Shown here: in pieces, positions 42,197 through 49,195 of the stretch | Layout: each line of letters starts with the position of its first letter | Numbering within the stretch: the first letter of the stretch is position 1 | Assembly: GCF_001543175.1 (NCBI RefSeq) | Contig: NZ_CP014161.1 | Coordinates: 1,674,001-1,738,000, forward strand | Length of the DNA stretch: 64,000 nt | Direction of reading: 5' to 3' | Source: Aerococcus urinae | GTDB lineage: Bacteria; Bacillota; Bacilli; Lactobacillales; Aerococcaceae | Position numbers and translations under genes: made by a program | The notes under the pieces: model-generated | The model's database searches: none | Told to the model about the DNA's origin: nothing | The model's input: the letters and a program-made list of their open reading frames with translations, nothing else

Positions 42197-42820
42197 CTAT
42201 TTCTTCCAAAATTCCGAAATCAGCTCAGCTAATACTTTGGGATTGTCGACATTGACTTCATGGCCTGCATTTTTTATTAGATTAAGTTCACTATTTTTAA
42301 TCTGGGCATGAAAATGTCGACTACTCTTGAGATTAAATCGATCTTTTTCTCCACAGATTAATAAGGTCTTACAATCTACTTGTTCTAAATTTGTAGCTAT
42401 GTTTAAATCCTTCGTTGAGGCTATCAAGCTAACGAATTCATCCTTGGCTAGACCTAATTTTTCAAAAGTTCTTTTGGGCATGAGCCTAAAGATCATTGCC
42501 TGGATGTCCATGAGTAATTTGGGAATTTTGTAGGGAACCCCGATTAAAATTAAGGAATTGACCTTGTTAGGGTAATTTTTGGCATAATCTAAAGCCAGTA
42601 GTCCCCCTAAAGAAAGGCCACACAAGTTGACCTTGCTATCATAATGATTGATGTGAGTTTCAAACTGATTATAAAGATTTTGGTAAGTGTAGCGGTCATT
42701 TTTGACTAATTCAAAGAGATTGGGACAGTGAACCGCCAAATTTTCTTCACCCAAATGCCCTTTCACTGGGTCCCAACTTGTATGGTCTTGGCCTAAACCA
42801 TGAATTAAAATATTTTTCAT
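42197..42820 (-). CDS. Alpha/beta-hydrolase
   Basis: This 207-aa enzyme of the alpha/beta-hydrolase fold has an oxyanion region LIHGLGQDHTSWDPV, a nucleophile elbow CGLSLGGLLALDYA (Ser within GLSLG), an acid at LLICGEKDRFNL and a histidine at IKNAGHEVNVDNP. The complete triad suggests an active esterase or related hydrolase, but the substrate is not predictable. Codon use is visibly more AT-rich than in uvrA or the phosphoesterase beside it, which may indicate recent acquisition. ATG 42820 lacks a strong ribosome site (GGAGGGC lies about 7 nt upstream). Confidence 0.78.
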   Translation of the reverse strand: MKNILIHGLGQDHTSWDPVKGHLGEENLAVHCPNLFELVKNDRYTYQNLYNQFETHINHYDSKVNLCGLSLGGLLALDYAKNYPNKVNSLILIGVPYKIPKLLMDIQAMIFRLMPKRTFEKLGLAKDEFVSLIASTKDLNIATNLEQVDCKTLLICGEKDRFNLKSSRHFHAQIKNSELNLIKNAGHEVNVDNPKVLAELISEFWKK

Positions 42821-42979
42821 CTATCGCCCTCCGTAAATTTGTTTGTAAGTATTATATAATCTATTATTTCATATCAGCTAACAAAACCAAATATAGACTT
42901 AAAATCGGCCTTATTACCTATGACAATTGTTATATTTATTGCTTTAATATAAGTAATAAACACAAGAAGGTAGAGGATT

Positions 42980-43159
42980 ATGACTAAAGTATTATCCGCT
43001 AGATTAATCAAAATTGGTAATAGTCAAGCGATTATTTTAAGTAAAACTGCTTCCGAACTCGCAAACTTTCACGTGGGTGAGCCTGGGACTTTTGTCACAC
43101 TCTTTAGGACGCTTAATCCCAACATCTACCATGATTTATCTTTTTCTTCTCATTTTTAA
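42980..43159 (+). pseudogene. Truncated MazE/AbrB-type antitoxin fragment
   Basis: An ATG at 42980 behind AGAGGA opens a 59-codon frame. The first 35 residues (TKVLSARLIKIGNSQAIILS, then KTASELANFHVGE) are the swapped-hairpin DNA-binding domain of MazE/AbrB antitoxins. The C-terminal part (PGTFVTLFRTLNPN onward) is unlike any antitoxin. At DNA level it contains TTTTGTCACACTCTTTAGG, an end of the gamma palindrome. No toxin gene follows. I read it as a broken antitoxin gene. Confidence 0.6.
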
Positions 43160-43196
43160 TCCATTTCAACAATATCGGCTGCGCCCATGCCACCAC

Positions 43197-43226
43197 AAAA
43201 AAGCCGCTGACTTTCGCCAGCGACTC
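43197..43226 (-). terminator. Terminator downstream of the phosphoesterase gene
   Basis: On the minus strand AGTCGCTG/CAGCGGCT with an 8-nt loop precedes six T. It lies about 415 nt past the stop codon, beyond a composite palindromic repeat. Confidence 0.65.
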
Positions 43227-43242
43227 TAGTGAATTTGACTGC

Positions 43243-43640
43243 TGTCACAGTCTATTTAAAACGTGTTCCAGTCACACTCTACTCAAACGTGTTCCAGTCA
43301 CAGGACGACCGTCCGCTTCACACAGGGTGTGAGACTTGGCGCCTAGACTTGGATGATTGGAGCAAGTCAGAATAAAAGCGAAACATTCGCTTGTTTCTGA
43401 CTTGTGAAATCACTCCAAGTCTGCCAAGTCAAACCCAACTAAAAACTGGTAACGCTCAGACTAGTTGAGTTCGTACGCCAGACTTGAAGTTGCTTCAGAA
43501 AATTCCAACGCTCAGACTAGCTGAGCTTATGGTATTTTCCTCCAGCAATTCAAGTCTTTTGACGGCGTACTCACATCCTTATAACTGAGCTTATACCAGT
43601 TTTCTCCAGCGATTTCGTCCTTTATTGTGACTGTCACACT
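43243..43640. repeat. Composite repeat: gamma carrying alpha and epsilon hairpins
   Basis: An outer gamma runs from GTTCCAGTCACAGGACG (43302) to CGTCCTTTATTGTGACTGTC then ACACTCTA at the phosphoesterase stop. Its loop (CGCTCAGACTAG and ATAACTGAGC) contains an alpha copy at 43463-43582. Its left arm is split by an epsilon hairpin at 43325-43441 (GGTGTGAGACTTGGC, GATTGGAGCAAGTCAGAA; TTCTGACTTGTGAAATCAC, GCCAAGTC, ending CCCAACTA). Further gamma end fragments (GTGTTCCAGTCACACTCTA) lie at 43270-43301. Confidence 0.75.
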
Positions 43641-45533
43641 CTACTTCTCTTTCTTAATCCCGTAAGAATCAACTAATTCAACGGTCCGTTCTTCCCCTTC
43701 GTGGAGGTTACCGCTCATTTCATAGAATTCGATTAAGAATTCATCTTCGGTGACGGTGTAAACCGCGAAGTTTTGGTTTTGGGATTGACGGAAGTTTTCG
43801 TGTTTGTGGTCGAATTTTGGTGATTCGTCGGGTTGTTTAGCCACATCGAAGAGACCGTTCCAGAGCTCAACATCATCTTCAGTCATCCAGTCTAATTTAG
43901 GACGGACTTTGTGAACATGGTCAGCCCCCTTCATGTAGATGGCATCATAGGCCTTAGTTCCTGAGGTATTCGGGATGATGTAGGTCACGCCTTCTGGGTT
44001 CACGTGGTATTCCACCCCATCTTTTTCGACTTTTTCGGTGTCTTCAACTTCCCCATAAGAGAAGTTATCGGAGGTGTAAACCAGGGACTTAGTCCGGGTT
44101 AAGTTGTGGTCGTGACCTTGGAGAACCACATCAACATCGAGTTCGTCCGCTAATTTAGCGAATTCTTCCCGGGTCACTTGAACGTCCTCATCTTGGAGGG
44201 CGTGGTAGGAAGCTGAGTAAATGGGTTTGTGGTAGGCCAGGATGATCCAGTTAGCTCCTGCATCACGGGCTGCTTGGATATCTTGCTTGGCCCATTCCAT
44301 TTGTTCCTTACCGATAGCGCCTTGTTCAGGATTATCTTCCGATTCCTTATTGTCGTTGGTGTTTAAGACCACAAAGTGAGCGCCGTTGTAGTCGTAGGAA
44401 TAGTAGGAGCCCCCGGTCATAGCATCGTTAGTAATTGGCACATTGGTATGTTCGTTGAAGGCGGTTAAGTCCTTTTCATCCCCTAGAACCGTGTATTCAT
44501 CGTGGTTACCTGGGGTGTAGGCATGAGGTAAGTGGAGGTTTTGGTCTTGAGACATATCCAAGTTGTCTACCCACTCATCTTCCACTTCGGCCACTTCAAC
44601 AAAGTCCCCAGTATGGAGGGCAAAGTCTGCGTCTGGCGCAACTTCTAGGGCATGGGCTAAAGTATCGGCCCCGTAAGCGGCCTCGTTATTGACATTAGCA
44701 TTCCAATAAGCATTCTGGGTATCGGTATAGTGGATAAATTGGAAAGGCTCGCCCTTTTCACCGGAAGTTCTAAAGGATCCAGTCTTAGAATAGCCCCCCT
44801 CGTCAGAACCGACTTGGTAGTAGTATTGGGTGTCGGGTTCGAGGTCATCGGCCTCTGCCTTATAGGAGTATTCTGTCACATCTTGGAGTTCCAAGTAACC
44901 TAAGGAGCTCCCTTCAGAAGTCCATTCGGTATTGTCTGGTGTAATTTGTTCGTCGGTGAAGTAACCTTCAACTTCTTTTGGTGCACCATTCTCGTCAACA
45001 ATGAAATTACCCTCGTCATCTTTTTTCGCCGCCGCATAGATATAGTAGCCATCCTTGTCGCGCTCGGCATATTCAGAAGTCACTTCGGTCGCTTCTGCAG
45101 CAAATTCAACTGGATCGGACATATCTTCAGATTTGGACACTTTCACCTTGGCATCTGGCATTTTGTCGGTGGTATACCAGTTAAAGCCCATGGCATCCGT
45201 GGTTTCTTCCAGGAGGTTGGTGGCAATCCGGTTAGGTTCATTATTGACAGGAACCGGTGCCACTTCAGGTTTATCGTCTTGGAGTTCGATTAAATCTAAG
45301 CCATTCTCTTCCCCATAGACTGGGTCAACTTCCTCGGACCCTTTACCTTCTTTAGAATCCTTGGATTCCTTAGCGCTTTCTTGCGAACTATTATCCCCTG
45401 AAGCCACGCTCTCTTCAACTGCACTATCGGCCGAAGCATTATCGCTGTTGTCATTCGTTTCGGCGCAGGCTCCCAAGACAAAAATCGAAGTCAGCAAGAG
45501 CCCCACTTTCTTAATACGATCATCCCAATGCAT
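43641..45533 (-). CDS. Secreted lipoprotein metallophosphoesterase, purple-acid-phosphatase-like
   Basis: The 630-aa protein has a lipoprotein signal (VGLLLTSIFVLGAC) and an acidic Ser/Glu linker. A fibronectin-like N-terminal domain (DLEPDTQYYYQVGS) is followed by a calcineurin-type phosphoesterase domain with motifs HYTDTQN, LHTGDFVE, PGNHDEY, LAYHKPIYS and LQGHDHNLTRT. This architecture fits a cell-surface purple acid phosphatase-like enzyme releasing phosphate. ATG 45533 has GGAG 11 nt upstream. Four direct repeats resembling a Pho box lie before the -10 region. The TAG stop is shared with a gamma palindrome. Substrate is not known. Confidence 0.85.
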   Translation of the reverse strand: MHWDDRIKKVGLLLTSIFVLGACAETNDNSDNASADSAVEESVASGDNSSQESAKESKDSKEGKGSEEVDPVYGEENGLDLIELQDDKPEVAPVPVNNEPNRIATNLLEETTDAMGFNWYTTDKMPDAKVKVSKSEDMSDPVEFAAEATEVTSEYAERDKDGYYIYAAAKKDDEGNFIVDENGAPKEVEGYFTDEQITPDNTEWTSEGSSLGYLELQDVTEYSYKAEADDLEPDTQYYYQVGSDEGGYSKTGSFRTSGEKGEPFQFIHYTDTQNAYWNANVNNEAAYGADTLAHALEVAPDADFALHTGDFVEVAEVEDEWVDNLDMSQDQNLHLPHAYTPGNHDEYTVLGDEKDLTAFNEHTNVPITNDAMTGGSYYSYDYNGAHFVVLNTNDNKESEDNPEQGAIGKEQMEWAKQDIQAARDAGANWIILAYHKPIYSASYHALQDEDVQVTREEFAKLADELDVDVVLQGHDHNLTRTKSLVYTSDNFSYGEVEDTEKVEKDGVEYHVNPEGVTYIIPNTSGTKAYDAIYMKGADHVHKVRPKLDWMTEDDVELWNGLFDVAKQPDESPKFDHKHENFRQSQNQNFAVYTVTEDEFLIEFYEMSGNLHEGEERTVELVDSYGIKKEK

Positions 45534-45592
45534 ACGGTCTGTATCTCCTTTCAAAATATCATTTTTACTTTAAGTAAATCCAACTTGCCCTC

Positions 45593-45598
45593 ACTATA
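45593..45598 (-). promoter_or_regulatory. -10 element of the phosphoesterase gene
   Basis: TATAGT on the minus strand lies 9 bp downstream of the Pho-box-like repeats. There is no good -35, as expected for activator-dependent promoters. Confidence 0.45.
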
Positions 45599-45607
45599 GC
45601 AAAGCAT

Positions 45608-45646
45608 TGTAAAAAATCTGTAAATTTACCGTAAGTTTTAAGTAAA
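45608..45646 (-). promoter_or_regulatory. Pho-box-like array (PhoP binding site)
   Basis: On the minus strand four hexamers TTTACT, CTTACG, TTTACA, TTTACA are spaced by exactly 5 bp (11-bp period). This is the arrangement of the Bacillus PhoP box (TTAACA-like repeats, 11-bp period). The position directly before the -10 of a phosphatase gene supports the call. Confidence 0.6.
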
Positions 45647-45725
45647 AGTGAAATTTTGGTGAGAAAAGCGAATAATACTAACTATTTTTAAAATAAAGTT
45701 CATTATTTACTAATCATTGAGATAA

Positions 45726-45763
45726 TAAAAAGCCTATAACCTTTCGTCATAGACTCTTTAAAA
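45726..45763 (-). terminator. Terminator of the toxin-antitoxin operon
   Basis: On the minus strand AGTCTATGAC/GGTTATAGGCT with a GAAA loop is followed by TTTTTA, about 20 nt after the toxin stop. Confidence 0.6.
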
Positions 45764-45784
45764 TAGATACTTCAGCTAAAATTT

Positions 45785-46021
45785 TTATTTATAAATATCT
45801 CCGCGACTTCCGATATTCAAAATTTCAATACCTTCATCCATCTCAGTAAAAAGAATGCGATATTTACCTACTCGCAAACGCTTTAAATTGTCATAGTCAG
45901 CCATATTTTTAATATCACCTTTTGGAATCCGATAAATAGCTGTAATAAGACGATCTTGATCGATTTTACTTTGTTTTTTGAGAAACTTCAGGGCCTTTTT
46001 CTTAAAAATAAAGTCTTGCAT
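45785..46021 (-). CDS. RelE/ParE-family toxin
   Basis: This 78-aa basic protein has the RelE fold pattern: FIFKKKALKFLKKQSKIDQD, then KRLRVGKYRILFTEMDE and ILNIGSRGDIYK. The RVGKYRI-F segment is the conserved core strand. RelE-type toxins cleave mRNA at the ribosome, ParE types poison gyrase; the subtype is not certain. It starts 2 nt after the antitoxin stop in a two-gene unit with its own terminator. Confidence 0.82.
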   Translation of the reverse strand: MQDFIFKKKALKFLKKQSKIDQDRLITAIYRIPKGDIKNMADYDNLKRLRVGKYRILFTEMDEGIEILNIGSRGDIYK

Positions 46022-46023
46022 GG

Positions 46024-46254
46024 CTATAGGGCTAATCTTTTACGCAAATCAGATTCACTTAAGCTCTCTCCAGAATCCTCTTCATCCACCTCATTAATTA
46101 AATCACGATAAAAATGATCGACAATGACCTGGCCTTTTTCGTCATAGAGGTCTTGATCAGCGGTTTTTAGATAGTCAATCAAAGTAAGAAGATTCTGCAG
46201 CTGCCCTTCATCTAAATGATTTAATTCATTTTTAACCTTATCTAGAGTAGTCAT
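46024..46254 (-). CDS. Antitoxin partner of the RelE-type toxin
   Basis: This 76-aa acidic protein precedes the toxin gene by 2 nt, the usual antitoxin-first order. It is helix-rich (KVKNELNHLDEGQLQNLLTL) with an acidic middle (INEVDEEDSGESLSESDL). No ribbon-helix-helix or HTH domain is obvious, so autoregulation cannot be inferred. The role is assigned mainly from charge, size and neighbour. Confidence 0.7.
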   Translation of the reverse strand: MTTLDKVKNELNHLDEGQLQNLLTLIDYLKTADQDLYDEKGQVIVDHFYRDLINEVDEEDSGESLSESDLRKRLAL

Positions 46255-46374
46255 GGAATCACTCCTTAATTATCAATAATTCGCTTATTCAATCATAAAA
46301 CTTTCCTCCTCATTATAACATAGTGCACCGATTAATCGATAATATGAGATGAGCAAGAATTGACTTTCTAACTA

Positions 46375-46403
46375 TTGTGCAATGCAAGCTAGTGTGCTAT
46401 ACT
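46375..46403 (+). promoter_or_regulatory. Promoter of the PadR-DUF1700-DUF4097 operon
   Basis: TTGTGC (46375-46380) and TATACT (46398-46403) are 17 bp apart on the plus strand, about 68 bp before the padR start. Confidence 0.5.
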
Positions 46404-46430
46404 TTACTTGAAGAGGTACTAGGCATTGCA
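46378..46430. promoter_or_regulatory. Inverted repeat bracketing the padR promoter
   Basis: TGCAATGC (46378-46385) and GCATTGCA (46423-46430) are perfect inverted copies 37 bp apart on either side of the -10 and probable start site. GGTACTAGG and GATACTAAT further resemble half sites. A PadR self-control site is plausible but not proven. Confidence 0.35.
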
Positions 46431-46470
46431 AGATACTAATTGAATTAAAATAGTGAGGGGAGTTGTCCAT

Positions 46471-46782
46471 GTGAACAGTCAATTGAAAAAAGGCGTTTTG
46501 GAAATGCTGGTCCTCCAGCAGTTACGAGAGCGGGATTGCTATGGCTATGAATTGGTTCAAGAAATCTCAGAACACATCGCGATTTCTGAAGGCACCATCT
46601 ACCCACTCCTACGCCGACTCAACAAAGAAGCCCTGGTAACAACTTATCTGAAGGAATCCGAATCAGGTCCGCCCCGGAAGTACTACAAAATTTCCAGCCA
46701 GGGTTTGGCCACGCTCCAAGAACAGATCGCGGAATGGCAAACTTTCGTCCAAAGAGTCAATGCCATCCTTGAAGGAGGTTAG
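46471..46782 (+). CDS. PadR-family transcriptional regulator
   Basis: This 103-aa winged-helix regulator has the PadR pattern: KGVLEMLVLQQLRERDCYGY, then ISEGTIYPLLRRLNKE and GPPRKYYKISSQGLATL. GTG 46471 has AGGGGA about 9 nt upstream; an in-frame GTG at 46453 has no site. PadR proteins usually repress their own operon and release on membrane or phenolic stress. It is followed after 3 nt by DUF1700 and DUF4097 genes, a common envelope-stress arrangement. Confidence 0.88.
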   Translation: MNSQLKKGVLEMLVLQQLRERDCYGYELVQEISEHIAISEGTIYPLLRRLNKEALVTTYLKESESGPPRKYYKISSQGLATLQEQIAEWQTFVQRVNAILEGG

Positions 46783-46785
46783 CTC

Positions 46786-47397
46786 ATGAAAAAAGAAGAA
46801 TTTATTGACTTACTACGTTTCTACTTACATAAACTGCCCAATTCAGTCATTAATGATATCCTGAGTGACTACCAGGAACATTTCCAAATCGCTCTCAACC
46901 AAGGCAAGTCGGAAGAAGAAATCTGCCAGGAACTGGGGAGTCCCAAACAAATCGCCAAGGAATACTTAGACAATGAGCGGGTCTTTATCGATGAACGGCC
47001 AGCAAAAGAGCCCACTAGCCACAAGACCCGGCGCAATCTTTTAATCGCCCTCTTGGTGATCGTCTGCCTGCCCTTGATTTTGGGTGTACTCTTAGGCTTA
47101 GGCGGAGGAGTTCTGGGACTACTCACCGGCTTTCTGGCCCTGGTTTTTACCATTTTTGTGGTCGCTATCACCCTGCTAGCCAGCCTGGTCAATCCCCAAG
47201 CCTTTATCAGTGGCCCCATCCAACTGGGCTTATTGAATACGCTCCATCCCTTAACCAAGGTTTTTGCGGTAATCTTCTGCTTCTGTATGGTGATTATCCT
47301 GATCTACCTCATCTTCCGGTTGATCAAGGGTTGCTGGAATATGATCAAGAAAACTTGGTATGCCATTCAATGGCGGCGCAAACGAGGTGATTACTAA
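46786..47397 (+). CDS. DUF1700 membrane protein
   Basis: The 203-aa protein has the DUF1700 head (KEEFIDLLRFYLHKLPNSVI, DYQEHFQIALNQGKSEEEI, LGSPKQIAKEYL) resembling the HAAS signalling domain, followed by about four membrane helices. Such proteins pair with PadR regulators. They are thought to relay or set membrane-stress signalling, but their mechanism is not known. GGAGG lies just before the ATG. The stop overlaps the start of the next gene by one base. Confidence 0.85.
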   Translation: MKKEEFIDLLRFYLHKLPNSVINDILSDYQEHFQIALNQGKSEEEICQELGSPKQIAKEYLDNERVFIDERPAKEPTSHKTRRNLLIALLVIVCLPLILGVLLGLGGGVLGLLTGFLALVFTIFVVAITLLASLVNPQAFISGPIQLGLLNTLHPLTKVFAVIFCFCMVIILIYLIFRLIKGCWNMIKKTWYAIQWRRKRGDY

Positions 47398-48230
47398 TGA
47401 AAAAACAAAGGAATACAGTCGTTCGTAGCATCTGGACCCTCTGTGGGGTCGCTTTCCTAGCACTAGTTTTGGGCTTCATGTCCTTCTTCTACTTTGACTA
47501 TGACCATATCGTCAGTGAAATCCAAGCCTACCAGGTCGAACAAAACGCTGACCACCGGCAATTGGTCTATGAAAAGAACTTTGACCAAAGCTTTGACCTG
47601 ATGGAAATCGACATTAGGGACCACAGTGAAATTGAAATCATCCCTGCCGATAGCTATTCCATCAAGATCTGGGACGTTAAAGGCGAGGACTTGGATAATG
47701 ACGAAATTCCTAATGATACCAAGTTCTTCGATATTCAAGCCGATGGGGCCTTCTTAAAAATTAATGAGAAGATTCTTGGTACCGGTCAATTCCGCCGCCA
47801 CCCTATCCGGATTCAAATTGCCGGACCGGACTTCACGCAAAGCCGTCTCAACGCCAGCGGGAACTATGCTGACCTCAGTCTCAACCAAGCCCTCAAAGAC
47901 CTCTATTGGGAAGTTTATGACGGCCAAGTCACCATCAAGAGCCCATCCACCTTCCCTATGACCTTTAGCGGCGACGATGTGGCTGTGGATATGACGGTCG
48001 ACGAGGCCAATGCGACCTTATCCTTCAACCACGGTTATTCCCAAGCAACCATTAATGGGCGAAGCCTGGAAATCCCAGTCAATCAAGACCTTGACGACTT
48101 GGCCACTGAAGAAAGCACCAGTCAGCCTAGCGAACCCGAACCCTTTATCCATCAAATTGGTGAGGGGCGTGACCCTATCCACTTTAATGGCGAAAACAAT
48201 ACAGTAAGCGTCCGCTATCCAGAAAATTAA
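47397..48230 (+). CDS. DUF4097 beta-solenoid envelope-stress protein, LiaX/YvlB-like
   Basis: This 277-aa protein has one N-terminal membrane helix (SIWTLCGVAFLALVLGFMSF) and an extracytoplasmic DUF4097 region of repeated beta-strands (IDIRDHSEIEIIPADSYSIK, LNASGNYADLSLNQALKDLY). Enterococcal LiaX, which senses daptomycin and antimicrobial peptides, carries DUF4097, as does YvlB of Bacillus. It is the last gene of the PadR operon. A LiaX-type role is an inference; the protein is shorter than LiaX and membrane-anchored. Confidence 0.78.
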   Translation: MKKQRNTVVRSIWTLCGVAFLALVLGFMSFFYFDYDHIVSEIQAYQVEQNADHRQLVYEKNFDQSFDLMEIDIRDHSEIEIIPADSYSIKIWDVKGEDLDNDEIPNDTKFFDIQADGAFLKINEKILGTGQFRRHPIRIQIAGPDFTQSRLNASGNYADLSLNQALKDLYWEVYDGQVTIKSPSTFPMTFSGDDVAVDMTVDEANATLSFNHGYSQATINGRSLEIPVNQDLDDLATEESTSQPSEPEPFIHQIGEGRDPIHFNGENNTVSVRYPEN

Positions 48231-48246
48231 ATCCCCAGAGAAGAAA

Positions 48247-48290
48247 ACAAGCCCAGGAGTTGATCAAAAGCTCCCGGGCTTGTTTTTTTA
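48247..48290 (+). terminator. Terminator of the PadR operon
   Basis: ACAAGCCCAGGAG pairs with CTCCCGGGCTTGT (one mismatch), followed by seven T. It also faces the convergent tautomerase gene, with a weaker T-run on the minus strand. Confidence 0.78.
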
Positions 48291-48298
48291 GTTGGTGG

Positions 48299-48466
48299 TT
48301 AATTATTGTTGTAGTAGTCACCTTTTTTCATGTCGTTAAAAATCACGTGGACATGGTCTTTAGGCGTCTTGGCGTGCTTAGAAATACTTTCGGTGATCTC
48401 CTTAGCAATGGCCGCCTTGACTTCCTGGGACCGTCCTTCGATAAGTTGAATGTTTACAACCGGCAT
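48299..48466 (-). CDS. 4-oxalocrotonate tautomerase-like enzyme
   Basis: A 55-codon minus-strand frame starts at ATG 48464-48466 behind GGAGG. The product begins PVVNIQLIEGRSQEVKAAIA with the catalytic Pro directly after the removable Met, and continues KEITESISKHAKTPKDHVHV. This is the complete 4-OT subunit pattern. Such small tautomerases form hexamers and catalyse keto-enol shifts. Here no aromatic degradation genes are near, so its substrate is open. Confidence 0.85.
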   Translation of the reverse strand: MPVVNIQLIEGRSQEVKAAIAKEITESISKHAKTPKDHVHVIFNDMKKGDYYNNN

Positions 48467-48582
48467 AGGTAAAACCTCCTCCTAAGAATTTAATTTAAAT
48501 TATACCTTAAAAAAAGAGGAGCGATCAATCTGAGAAATTGATTATTGACTATATTTTTAGCTAATAAAGCAGGTAGTATTGT

Positions 48583-48780
48583 TTATAATCCTAAATATTT
48601 AGAGAATAAATAATCAGCGACTTCTTTAGAAATTTCTTTATCCCACATGGCCGAATTAATGGACCCATAGAGTTCACAGGCAATTTCACCAATAAAAGGC
48701 CCTTCCACTTCTTGTTCATGAAGAAGGTCACGAATATCTTTTTCAATATATGTTGGTAATGTTTTTAAATCAAGTTTCAT
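48583..48780 (-). CDS. Small hypothetical protein, 65 aa
   Basis: A 65-codon frame with a good ribosome site (AAGGGGG, about 7 nt) before ATG 48780. The protein is acidic and helix-prone: KLDLKTLPTYIEKDIRDLLH, then SAMWDKEISKEVADYLFSKY. No signal, membrane helix or known motif is seen. It could be a small regulator or an orphan component of an antitoxin-like unit; I do not recognise it. Confidence 0.5.
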   Translation of the reverse strand: MKLDLKTLPTYIEKDIRDLLHEQEVEGPFIGEIACELYGSINSAMWDKEISKEVADYLFSKYLGL

Positions 48781-48947
48781 CCGAGTCCCCCTTATCTAAA
48801 AAATTTAGTGCTCAAATCTATTAACAATTATAGCATATTAAGATAAAGACTCACTATTCTAAAAGCGATCTACCTAGGGAGAACCACTCGGCAGATCGCT
48901 TCGATTTTAAGACTATTAGACATTCTTATTTTGCTAAAACATGCACC

Positions 48948-49195
48948 CGTCGCACTCTATTAAAACCTGCTCCAGGTGCAGATCGATCTCCACTTCAGAA
49001 ATATTTGGCAATCCTTTTCAAGGATTTCCGCATATTTCTTCCAGCGTTTCGCTTTTTTGTCATCAGCTCGCACTCTATAGTTGAGCTCGGTCGCCAGTCT
49101 TGAAGTCGCTTCAGAAAATTCCAAGGTACAGTTTCCTGTGCTTATGGTATTTTCTTCCAGCGATTCAAGCCTTTTGCGGCGACCTCACATCCTTA
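48948..49195. repeat. Composite repeat: beta followed by alpha after rihC
   Basis: Alpha (49079-49195) starts directly at the rihC stop: on the minus strand TAAATAAGGATGTGAGG and then GCTTGAATCGCTGGAAG, apex CACAGGAAACTGT, ending GCGACCGAGCTCAACTATAG. A divergent beta (48948-49078) follows with stem AAATATGCGGAAATCCTTG and CAAGGATT-type loop (AAAAGGATTGCCAAATATTT) between CGCTGGAAG and CTGAAGTGG. Confidence 0.7.

Noticed and set aside
48950-49192. Intergenic palindromes as rho-independent terminators
   Set aside because: They are far longer than terminators, carry internal mismatches and in several places a separate classical terminator lies beyond them.
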